A DNA stretch of 64,000 bases from Dipetalonema caudispina (lineage: Eukaryota; Nematoda; Chromadorea; Rhabditida; Onchocercidae), in assembly GCA_013365325.1 (NCBI GenBank), contig JABVXV010000192.1:1-64000 (forward strand), written 5' to 3'. A program made the translations under genes and the position numbers. Each line of letters starts with the position of its first letter. The first letter of the stretch is position 1. The notes beneath the pieces were generated by a model, which was not told the origin of the DNA, made no database searches, and saw nothing but the letters and a program-made list of their open reading frames with translations. Shown here one piece after another: positions 1 through 12,800 of this stretch.

Positions 1-3000
1 TTCATTATCGGTCTATCTTCGTTCTGGTAGTCGAAAATAAGAGCTCCTCAATTAAGCCTCTTCCGCTCTTTCTCCTTTCCGATCCATCCCAGAATACTAT
101 TTGCTTTTTCTATTAGGTATTTGTCTTTTAAATATATCCCAGTGATTTTTTTGTATTTTGTATATTTCAACTTTGCAAAACAATTTAAACAACAAAATAT
201 TGCTCTTCACAAATCTTTTTTCGGCACATTAATCATTTTTCAAGTCTTCACTTTCATGCATTCCTCACATTTTCACTTTCATTATTTGAAAAAAATGAAC
301 GGCTCAAACGGATATTGTCTATTCAATAGCAGTATTGTATTTTTATTTCATGGCAACCGCATATAACTGTTTAATATATACGCTGTTTATTGTTCCGTGA
401 TATTGACTTTATTGAAATGAACGTGATCGTGATATCTGATAGTATTCGGTGGATATTTGTTATCAAATCGGATCTGAATCTATCTTAATCTCAGAAATCT
501 ATAGAAAATATCCGGTTTAATTTTTACAACTGCATTTCGGTTAATCAATTGTTAAACCGGTAGTGCCGTTGTATATTTTTGTTCAGTGAACCATTAATTT
601 ATCAATGATCTTGTCAAGAATTTGCTTATGATTACTGAAATTTCTTAAATTAAAAAAGAAGGGCGAAAAATTGATAGTAATTAGACTATCATCAATTGAT
701 TTTTACCTTTTTTTTTTCATCCAAATGTGAAAGTTGTAGCAAATGTGTAGCTCGATCGAAATCGCCAAACAAATGTGACAGTGTTGAGGAATAGATAATT
801 GCCTAATGGTAAAAATAATAAAAAAAGTAAATTTACTATAGCAACAAAACAAAAGTGATAATTTCATTTCGTTCAATATTATAATTTCGATTTGTTGCCA
901 GCTTATATTTCTCTAATAATAAGTTACTTTTTTAAATTCATTAAGAAGATATCATAGAAGAATTACGGCAACTTTTGAAATGTTGTTGTTGAATATGAGA
1001 ATGTTTTTTGTTTTCAATGAAAGTAATTCACCAATTTTTGAAGGCATTAATTTAAGTTTAACTTACACACTTGCCTTCACTTCTATCTACAGCTGTTTTT
1101 CTTTCTTGTTTTAGAGAAATAATAAAAGCATTATCTTTTTTTTTATCCCTTACTTCTTCCTCATTAAGACAATTTGAATCGAATTAATATAATTATTTCC
1201 TTAATGAATTCTTATTACATACACTTTTCTTTTATTTCTTACTTATTATATTAAAAAGTACAAATATCTATTAGTTGGAAAACGAAGAGTTTATTCTTTC
1301 ATAGAGTGTAAAATGAATTAAATGATCTCTGATTTCTTTCTATTAATATGAATCGAATTAAACTAAGCTGACATTAATCAATTAGCATTTAATTATGCCG
1401 AATTGAAATGAACTAAATTTAAATTAAATTAGTTTGAAGTAAGTTGAGAATCATATTTAAATACTTGCATTCCATAAATTTCATCATTGAATGCGTTATG
1501 GACTTGTTAATGTCGAATGCAATAATATACCGATTGAAGTTCAATTTAAAATTGCTTTTTTTTTTTTTTAAAGCTACTTGTTGCTGAAGGCAGATTTAGT
1601 CTAACTGTTTGAAAGATTCAGTCATATTTCTCTAAAGCTTTTTTCATCAATTTCCATCAGTTGCTAGTTAGTTAAATGGCCACAAATTTCAATTTCGCCT
1701 TTTATCTTTTATACTTGTCCATACTAATGGTAGCATCATTCCTGCACAGATTAGAAAATTCGCCAACAAACTGACAAAGCTAAAATTGATTTTAAATTAT
1801 TTATGAAATCAACAATTTTTAGAAATTTTTTTAAACAATACCAATCATTTGATGACTTGATCATTTTAATATTCAAATTTTTAATACCTATAACGACTTC
1901 GACCAGTATTTCAATATAATGATTTGTGCAAATAAATGTGTTAAATAAAATTTCCTACGCTCTTATTTGGTTAGAAAATTACAACCTTTTTCAATTTAAG
2001 AGGAAAAGAAAAAAAAAAAAAGAATGGGTCAAGAATTCATAAGGTACATTAATAAGGTATATCGTCGGGATATTTGGTAAATGTAAAATTTCAACATTTT
2101 GACGGAATTAAAATCAAATTTTGTGCATTTTTTTTTATATTATTATTTGCATAGCAGCGAATGGGAAACTTTTCACAGATTATTGATTGGGGAATATATA
2201 TATATATGGTTTTTTTTTAAAATGGAAAAGAAGAAATATGGGTAGTATATATGCTGTTGTTTCCACATATGACCACTTATCTTTAAGCTTTAGCTTTGAT
2301 TCTCAGTTTTTTCTTTTTTTAGCTATTATTATAACCCTTAAATTGCGTGTTTGGCCCTCTTTAAGGCATTATTTTTTTGTGATATTCATTTTATAAATTC
2401 AAAATATGCCTTTTCTTTCTATCTTTTTTTTTTCTCCATTCTTTCATAATATTTAATTCCATTGCAGTGATAATTATCGTCGTAATTTTATAGACAGACA
2501 TAAAGAGTAGACTATAACTTCAGGCAAATTATTATATGTTAGCCAAGAAAAATATTCTTGCTAGTAGAAGTAATAGTCAAAAAAAAAAGCAACATACTTC
2601 GACGGATAATATCTAACGTTGAATAATAAGCCAAGGTTTGATTTACGTATTTCATGTGATCATTAGGGCCTGACTTACGTGTTTCATGTGATCGTCAGGG
2701 ACTGACTTACGTGTCTCATGTGATCGTTAGGGCCTGACTTACGTGTTTCATGTGCTCGCTATGTTACTGCTATCTGACATATATAATACAATTGTATACG
2801 TTTTTTTAACTAAAATTAAAAACTTAATTCTATCAATTTTTTTCATTGACAGTTTTTATCCAAAGATGAAATAATGTTAAAAATCAAAAAGAATTTGAAA
2901 TAATGCATGAATTATTGGATAAGTTTACTAATGCATTATTATTTCATTGTATGAATGGAAGTTTTATGAATGAAACTTTGTAAAGAAGCACTTTAAATCA

Positions 3001-6000
3001 TCGGAGTGTTTTTGTAAATAAAATAAATCGAAAAATAAACGAAATGAGTTTGTCTTTGTCTATTTGTTGTTCATCCATCTTATCTCACTTTGTTACTATC
3101 ATTTGAAACAAAAAAAAAAGGAAAAAAAAAAAACGGAAATAAGACGATAAATTGTCGATCGGAAATTTAGCTTGAAGTATCACATGGACTAACTAAGCTA
3201 AGATAAGCTAAGCCAAGCTAATAGCATGATTAGGAAAAAGAGAAGTTACGATGAATGAGAGAAAGCAGAATGAGACAATAAGATAAATATTTCGATATGT
3301 ATGCATACGATCCATTTCAATTTGTGTCATATATTAGAAAATGTTATAAAAAGAGGAAGGGAAAAGGAGCAATTTCATGAAAACCACAAAGCAGATGTCT
3401 TTCATTCTTTCATGAAGAAAGAAATTGAAGTGGAAATTGCTATTACTGCCATTAGTCTGTCAATTGTCTTCAAATATTATTCATCATCATCAACATTTGT
3501 TTTATAAATCGTTAATGATAACATTTTCCTGGATGATGACATCTCTCTTATGGTTGAAGTGTTTATGGAATCGATGAATTCATGAGATAATATGGCTATT
3601 TTCTCCATCTTCTGTTATTTTCTTCAATTTGTACGATAGATCGTTTCACACCTGAATTATTCTCCCTTTCTTTTCTTTCATTCATTAATTTATAGAATTT
3701 CAAACTTATAATCTTTCATTCTAATGAATAATATACTTTTATTAGTAAAGATAGAATATAAAATAAGTGTTGAGATTCTGAAAGAAATGATTAAAATCTT
3801 ATTTAATTTAGATTTAGGAAAAAAAATCGTTAATTTTTATCGTTTATTTATTAAAATACCAATTTGTAATGATGCTAAAATAAGGTAAATAATTTTTTTA
3901 TCCTACTTTAAATTATCCGTTTTGTAAATATTAACTGAGTTATTTTGTAATTTAATATTATTTCTCTCCTAGTAAGAGAATATAATGATGTCGTAAAGGA
4001 TAAGATGGAATTAATTTATTTAAAGACGTATTATTTTACCATTCTTTCTTCTTTTTCTTCTTTTCTCAAATAATCCTTTATATACCAAATTTCTCTTACA
4101 TTTTGATACGAGTAACTGTCTGATAATTTACACTCTTGGCTAATTATTGTTATTCTATATAAAGAGCCTATTAAAAACGTTTATTTTACATTTTCTCATA
4201 TATAATAATAAAAAAAAAAAAAAAAAAGAAGAAGAGACAACATGGAATGCTTAAATATAAATTAAATTAGGATACAATAGGGCTTTCACCAACATTTTCC
4301 ATCATTTTTTCCTGTCCCTCATCAAAGATGCAGTCTAGAAACAAAATTTCCTCGTTCAAATATAACTTATAATGCCTAAAGTAAAACTTATCAATCTACC
4401 AGTTATAATTTAAATTAGTTGATTTTTCCCGATTATTACCTGTCAGAATTTTTTTGACCTACTTGTGTATTTATGATACTAATAGCATTTTGTCACATTC
4501 GACCTAATTCACATTACTGAACAGACTGATATTTAAAAAGGAAATAAATAAATAAAAGTTGTCGTTTGTTCTTTCCTATTAGCTTTAATTATTACATTTT
4601 TTAATTTACTGTTACTTTGCATCATTTGTTTCACATTTTTCCATTGTTACAATAATTCTCAAAAAATTTATTTGCATTATACTTTTTTGTGCTTTTTTGC
4701 TGAGCATTCAACAAAAGTTTTTTTCTATGATATTTTGGAAATTTTGCTATAATTCGATTGTTTCATTTAATTGCATACAATAATGTGGGAATGGTGTGAA
4801 TCAAAACTTTTTTTGGTATGAAATTAAATTTTTTGCACCTTTTTCTCATTTTCAATGTTATTCGGCAAGAAGGTTCTTTTCTCGTAAATAGCATTGGAAT
4901 GTTTCATTTAGCTTTGTTCTAGATAAATGCATCCAGACGATAAAGTTGCCAAATAATCAAATAAAGCCAGCATTTCTAGGCTTTTCTAGGCCACGATAGC
5001 ACCAAAATAACTGATCGCCTCAAAATATTACAACCTTTTACTATAATATTCGATCATAACTGTTAACTTATCCATACACTTTTTTAACAGTAACAGCGTA
5101 ACCTTTGAACCGTGCATCATTTCATTTAGTCTTTAACAATAAATTCACTTTCTTTCATACATCTGCACAACACATTCACAATTGTCCATTCAATAATTTC
5201 GTTAATTTTTTAATCCACTAGTCGTCTGTTTCATCCACAAAATTACAATTAATTATTCACCCATTCTTCCAGTTTACTGTGCCCTCCCAATGTGATAATA
5301 AATTTTGTAGCATAAAATAAACGACTGATAATAATTTCAAAAAATAAAGTTCCGAGAATTCTACCTTTTTTTTTTTGTTTTTTGAATTTCCCTTTCCTGA
5401 AATTATCCCAGAATTCTTACCTTCTTCTTTTTTTTTTTTTCAATATTCAATGATTATTTTGTTGATAATTCCATTGATAACAACGATTGATAATTGATAT
5501 TACAACCAACCAAACGAAATGATAAGTTTTAGTTAGATAGAATAATATTTTTAGTGGTTGCTATAAAAAGAGTGGAAGAGGTGGAAATACAAAGCTTTTT
5601 GCATTTGTGTACCTTTTCTTCATTTCCAAAAATCTTAAAGGCATCTATCATTTTCATTTTTACTTACATATCCTTTCCTGTCTCCATCATATGCATTTAA
5701 TATATATAAACCCCCGCTCTTCTCCGTTTTTTCCTTCTTTCCCTTTCCTGTTCAACCGAAAATATTATTTACTCTTTTACGGATATTTGTGTTCGTTAAA
5801 ATCTTTTGCCTTACACCAATCATTTTTTCTTTTCTTTTAAAGTTAATATCATTACTTATCATTTAGGTTAATTTCAATTCTAACATTGGAAATAATTATT
5901 AGCTTCTTTCTTTCTTATCAATAGAATATTTTTGTAAATTGTAATTGATTGTAAAAGATTATTGATAACTAATTAAATGGTATATTAAAATTAATGGGAT

Positions 6001-6824
6001 AATATATCTAAATGTAATGCAATAATGCATTTCCTTCAGTTAAGTGATATTTTCAAAATACGATCAATGCTTCAAAAACTTCATTTATTATTATTGTGAA
6101 AAGGGAATTATTTAAGTTTTTTTTTTCCCTTTTTTCTCTCAGATAAAAAATTTAGAAAATTTTAGATAATTCAATCTTACATAACCACAAATATTTCTCT
6201 TTTCATTATTGCCAGTAATAGAGAGTACTTTATTTTAGATTAAGATATAATTATGCAGTAATTATGATGTGAGTACATTATTTATTTGTTATTTTTATTA
6301 TAGATTAAAGTTTAATCAATCTTGCATACAACAGTATTTTAATTCATTTATTCCTTTCTTAGTAACTTTTCCATTTTCAATTTTCATATTCCTGAAAAAT
6401 ACATAAATACTAATGAAACTATTTCATTTCATCACTATACATCTATGATTAGATAATTGAAACCATTAAAAGTTCACTAACCGGAATGCATTATTACGTA
6501 ACTTGTTAAAGAAAGTTACCCAGGTATAGCTTGTAGTCATCAAATTATCATCTTAATATGATAATAAGATAGTTATACGGATCCTACTGAAAATTTCCAA
6601 TTTACTTATGATAAAGCATTCCTTCAAAATTATTTTAAAATTTTCATATCATTTTGTCGAATAATGCCTATATGAATGAATCAAATAATTGTTCATTTAA
6701 CAGATTCAACTTTTCAGATGGATGAGGTGGTGGTACTGTAGAATAGTATTAATATAGTATCCGTAACACTTTCATCCATTATATTATATACCGTAGCGGA
6801 AAACATATGTATCATTTACGTTAA
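1..6824. other. Intergenic or distal upstream DNA, no gene recognised
   Basis: This is AT-rich sequence on both strands with many homopolymer runs. I see no ORF with a recognisable domain and no chain of ORF fragments joined by compatible splice sites. The only organised element is a 32-bp tandem repeat near 2.7 kb. A long T run lies just after the proposed first syd-1 exon. The stretch may carry upstream regulatory DNA of syd-1, or a 5' untranslated exon that cannot be recognised from sequence alone. Confidence 0.6.
2639..2760. repeat. 32-bp tandem repeat, about 3.8 copies
   Basis: Three full units and one partial unit run head to tail with a 32-bp period, starting at 2639, 2671, 2703 and 2735. 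Each unit begins TGAYTTACGT and contains TTCATGTGATC (or a close variant) and a GGG. Copies differ by a few substitutions and no indels in the full units. It lies in non-coding DNA and is less AT-rich than its surroundings. Confidence 0.9.
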
Positions 6825-6881
6825 ATGTCCCATGTTCCACTTGTTTCATCTTACTACAATATTCCCGTCGATGGATATTAC
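6825..6881 (+). CDS. syd-1: Candidate first coding exon of syd-1
   Basis: A 19-codon ORF begins [11 protein letters not shown] and runs into a GTAAGT donor at 6882. It joins in phase 0 to the exon at 8532, which reads [11 protein letters not shown] then a glutamine run. The joined N-terminus is polar and tyrosine/proline-containing, unlike random AT-rich ORFs. No transcript evidence is available, and a different upstream exon is possible. Confidence 0.5.
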
Positions 6882-9800
6882 GTAAGTCGTAGACGTCGTC
6901 CAGTTTCTAACTGTTATCGCCTACTATGCTGTTGTATACGAGATGTTAGTTTTCCTGATTTTTACTTTTTTATTTTTTTTTTTTTTTTTTTTTTTTGTTT
7001 ATCATATAGAGGACTAAATATAGAAGAAAAAAAGTTTTAATTATAATTAAATTTGACTATAATAGTTTTATGATGAATAAAAATAGTTAAAATTTCGTCC
7101 AAAACATATATCACAGCGTTTGTTTAAAATATTTCAAATAAATTAACAAAAGCATAACTGTTTGGTGGAAGAAATTTTGTACAAAATAATCGTTTAATTT
7201 AAATAATGGATAGTTAATTCTTTGAATTGATCATAAAACCCAAAAAGTAATAGGCTTTGATTAGCTTAGAATTAGTCAGTTTAAAGTATACGATCGTATC
7301 TTAATAACATTGAAATTTGATCCCGAGAGATCATGATAAAATGAAAGGTTAGCGAAATTTTACATTTAAAAAAATTTTGCAAACTCTAACTGTGCATCCT
7401 CTGTCGCTTTCTCTCTCTTTCTTCCTTTCTCCTCCTCCTTTCTCTCTCTCTGTCTCTCTCTCCCTCTCCAATACTCATCTTCATCAAGATGTTAATAGAA
7501 AAATAGATTTCCAAGTTTATTGACTGTGTATGTGTGTATGTGTATGTGTGCATGTGTATGTGTGTATGTGTATGTGTGTGTGTTTTAGATTTATGTATAT
7601 ATAATATAGATGTGTATTTGGCTAGATGTGTCTTACTGGTAAAGCTAACTGTTCTTCACATCTGGCCAATTTATTGAGGCGTTGAAAAATGTCAGTAATC
7701 AATAAGTATGAGAGTGAAAGCCTAATATGAATGAAGTAAGAGCCTAAATATAGTGGACGTTGTAGTTAGAGTGTTCATTTTTACTCTAACAAGTCTATAT
7801 GATGTATGTGTATGTTGTAGGTGTATTATATATGTATCCAAAGATTGTATTTTAAAGCTTTCTATCATGATGAAGAAATAGACATAAATGAAAGAGATGA
7901 TAGAGAATGTCAATATAGGCATAGTTGGCCAAGAATAGAGCCAAGAAAATATCAGACACAATCATCATTTTATAGATATATACATACATGTCCACTATTA
8001 TTCCTCCTTTTGCTGGGATTTTTATATGGATGAAGGAACAAGGCTAAATCTCGACCACATCAGGCACAACTATTAGGTTACTGAAGTATGTCGCAGCTTA
8101 TATATATTTGTATGTGTATGTGCGTGTATGTGTATGTATGTGTGTGTATGTGTACCATCATCTTAAGTTATTATAATAAACATTTGGAGATATGTATATC
8201 CATTATATATTTGGTTGAAGACAACATTTTATGCTTCTTCTTTTGATCTTTTTAACATCAATATCATCAGCGATTAGAAGCATTCAAAAAAAAAAAAAAA
8301 AAAAAAAAAGAAAAAAAATAGAAAAAAAAAAGCGTTAAAATGGTTAAATTTAACATTAAATTTTATAATTGAATTCGAAATATTCATTACTATTTCTTAT
8401 TATCATTAATTATTACTTTTTATTTAGATAGTGCTATTATTATTATTACCCCTATTATTAATATATAATATTACTTGTTATTAACATTTTCAAAGGAAGA
8501 GATTTTTTTCTTTTTAAAAAAATATTTATAGAAGCGGATTAATTCTATGCCCTACAATCCGTCCCAACAACAGCAGCAATTACAGAAATCTACCGATCAA
8601 CAACCAGGTCTTATTTGTTTTTCCAATTTTTCTTTTCAAATATTGAACATTTTTAATAAATTAATCATCATGCTTTTAAATTAAATGCTTTACTTTTAAT
8701 ATTGAATGAATTATCATTTAATGATTCATTTATTTAAAATTTAGGCAATGCTATTATGTTTGCTAAAGCCATTAATAGTAATACTTATCTGTTTGTGATT
8801 TTACAATTTGTTCAAAACTCAGCAGATAAAATTGTTACATAAATCTAACAGCCTGATGTTGATTTGATAGTTTGAATCATTAACAGCAAGTAGATTGGAT
8901 CAAATAATTTTTGGCATCTTGGCCCGAAATCATCTGATGATTAGAAATATCCACGCACGTGGATCGATACGTTACAACGATTTATTGCTCTATTATCTTG
9001 TCAATAATTTTTAATAATTTAAACTAAAAAATTATCAAAATATATCTTCTCGTTTAATTCGTAATTACACCACCTTTTAATATCAGAAATGCAGTCATTA
9101 ATTATTTTTATTTTGATATACGAATATGCAAGTAAAGGAAAGGGTGGATTAAAAGTGTGAAATTGAATACTTACTTACTTGTTTATACATTTATCTATTT
9201 CAATTATACATCTGTTTTTTGCTTATACCGTTAGTTTCTCATTTAAATATTTTCATATGTAATTTCACATTTAATTCATTCTCTTTTTTTAATCACATAT
9301 TTACTCATCCTTCGATCGAATACTAATTTGCTTGCTGTTTATGTATTTATTTTTTCTCTTCACTATTCATTTATCTGTCCTACACTTTCATCCCTTATTT
9401 ATTATTTATATATTATTGACATATTTGTTTGTTAGCTTATTCATCTATCGATCGACTTATCTATTTATTCGTTTATTTTTGCCATGTGATATATTAAGAG
9501 GCATTTTAAATGATGTAAAAATAAGCCTAGTTCATACTTTCATTTCTATAGGTTAACTATGGATAGGTTATTTCCCTTTTTTTTTGTTTGGTTTACTTCC
9601 CAATGGGTTTCATTCACAATGAAAGAATTATTTAAAAAAAAAAAAAAGCTTGAAAAGAAGATAATATAAAGCTAAATTTGGAAATGGAAAATTGGTTATT
9701 TTATGCTTACTTATTTTTAACTAATTTGTATTTTCATTCATCTACATGCCATTTCTTTTATTATTAATAAATATCATTTAATTTTATTATTTCTAATCAA

Positions 9801-12800
9801 AATTTCAATCATTTCTAAAATATTCTATCCGTTGATAGCTAAACTAACGCATTAAGTGAGAATGTATTAGTATTTATTATTGATATAATTCAGCTTACAG
9901 TTGCATATGACATTGCATTATGTTTTAAATTTGTCTCTTTTTTCTGTATGTAATTAAAAAAGCTGAAATTTGGCGAAGAATTCTAAAGACGAAATTTTTC
10001 CTTTACCTCAAACATATAAGTTAGAAATAAAAGAATTTAAGATTTGAAATTGATTAATGTAAAAGAAATTAATTTGTCGAAAATATATCATCATATACAT
10101 GATGGCCACCATCTGATGAATCAAATGATTCGATTGTTCGAATTAAAATAAACATTTACTCTTCAATTAACTCACATTTGGTTGATGGGAAATTCCAAAT
10201 TACAAAAGCAGAAAATGTTTAGCACTTCCTTTTTTGTCTTCTTTTTCCCTTCAAGAAATCTTTTGTCTTTCTGAAGAATTCAGTTTTTAAAGGGAATTTG
10301 AAGACGATATTGATTGTTGCCAAGTAATTCAACTCCTTTGAATTGATGATGCTGGAAAGCGAATGGATGAAGGAGAAAAATTTGCATATTCGATTGCTCC
10401 ATTATAATTGTGATTATTGCTACCACCATTAATTATTACTATTATTAAGTACCATAATTAGTAAGATGGTACATCTGTTCCATACTATCAGTATATTTGT
10501 CCGTTTCATCGTCTAAATTCCATTGAATGCTTAGCTTTTACATGCTTAGCATTACCATACAAATACTTTCGGGAAATTATTAGTGTTAATAAATCTTTTA
10601 TCGATTAATTTTATTATCTAAAATTGTAATATTTAAACCATAGAATGATGCAGCAACAAAATTCAGTAAAACCAATCTGAAATTTTCGTCATGAAAAAAA
10701 GAAAAATTTCTTAAATTTTTTTTACAGAAGAAGAAATATTTAGAAATTATTGAACAAATCATTTTATATATTACAAATGTGAATGTACTCATTTGTATTG
10801 TTGATATATTCGGTTGGAAATTTTTATTCTTTAAATTTTTGTCTATTTAAAATTTGTTTCTGTTTAAAAAAAGTTAAAAATTAAAAATGGAGAAAATGAA
10901 GTGAGAATATGCTGTAAGTGTGACAGAAAAATGATAACTAACGATCCCCCGGGAGCTGTTTTCATCTTATATAGTATTCATAGCAATTGGTTGGTACCAT
11001 TTATTCCTGTTGCATCTCTCCTTTTCACAATTTTAAAATTAATTCAATGGAAAAAAAAAATCCCTCGAAATCGATTAAAATTTCCCTTCTTCCTTGAGAA
11101 ATATTTGCAAACAAAAGTCATTAAATAATTCCCTCACAATAGTTTATTCACAACAAAATTTAATATTATTAGTAATAATTTCATTGATAATATTATCATA
11201 ATTGAAATGTTTTTTTAATCAACGTAAAATTCGAAAAAAAGGGAAAATTTTAATTTTTTATGAATAATAAAAAAAAAAAAATATCCAACATTGATTTTGC
11301 TTCTCTATGAGCTTTTCAGTTTTGGATGAAAGAACATATTTTTGAGCAGTTTTAATTTTTCTGTTTCCCCACTCATCCAAGAAATTTTGATAATTTCAGG
11401 ATGTTCATTACCAGAGGAAGTTGTACGCAAAATTCATCAAGTAGATCAGCAAAGTTCAACACTTACTGCATCTGGTATTATTGGATTTTCAGCTCGTATC
11501 CTCGACAAGTTAGTAAAATTTTATTCATATAAAATGTTTCTAATAGTTTTTATTAATTACTGAACTATTAAATAATGAATGGATTTTTTATAGTAAATTT
11601 CATGTATAAACACTGCCAAATTTATGTTTGATATTTCAATAACACTAAAAATGGTAGTAGTTCATATTTTTTCATAGTACGCAAAAAAAAAAAAAAAAAA
11701 CACGAATTAGAATTTTTTTCCTTTTGATTCGATCATTCGCTCTAAGTTTAGAATGTTTTTCCTGAAGATCGAATTAAAAGATGAGAGTAATTTTTTTTGT
11801 ATTTGAAGAGGGTAGTTTTTTATCTATTTTAACTTTTGATATCGTCGTTTAATCAGATCAGTCGAATATGATAACAGTAATAATTATCCGTCTTGATCAT
11901 ACAGTCTTTCTAGCTGTATAACTTAATAGGTAGTATTTAAATCAACTTTATTTATGAATTTTCTGGAAAATTTTGAAGTGAAAAAAGAAATTCATTTAGG
12001 TCGGAATATCGAATGGAAAAACGAGGAGCTGCTGGTACCGGTGATATCATTGTTGTCCAGTTGGTGGAAATTATCAAAAAACCAGGACAAAGTCTCGGTT
12101 TATATCTTCGAGAAGGTAACGGTACTGACAGGTATAAATTTCATGTTTAATAATTCAACTGTTTCCGTGGAAAATTGCTAATTTTTCTTGCAGACATAGC
12201 GAACAATTAGGTAAATTATTAAAAGTAATACTACTATGTGTTTTTTGCAAGAACTAGTAATTATTGTGAAAATGATGCATCAAATCTGAAAGATTTACAT
12301 CACAAAATTTTAAGTTTCATGCAAAATATTTTGCATATCAGTATCACCAAGATAATATACCTTACAACATATACTTCATCGTTTGCTGTAGAAATGCTTT
12401 TTGGTATTAATTTTTTCTTTTTTTTTTCTATTTGTTTTCATAATTTTTCATAGATATTTTGTTAGAAATTACGGAAAGAAAAAAGAGATCGATTTCAGGT
12501 CATCGGGGGTATTTGCATCTCGTTTCGGAGAGAATTCAGAATTGGAAAAATACGGTGATATTATTCGTCCTGGTGACGAAATATTATCGGTTAATAACGT
12601 AGATGTATCTGCGATGAGTATCGATGATGTAGTATTGGTACTTTCAATACCACGTCGTCTTCTACTTAGGATACGTTATATTAAAAACAAAAGGTATTTC
12701 ACCTCTTCTTATTATATATATTTAGAATAATTGCATATAATTTAAATCATCGTCCGTTTTTCGACATAGGATTTTTGAAATTTCCTTGCTTGCTCATCTT

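Noticed and set aside
11954..12181. 75-codon ORF covering the first PDZ exon
   Set aside because: This is a wrong-frame reading; the spliced frame gives the PDZ sequence [18 protein letters not shown].
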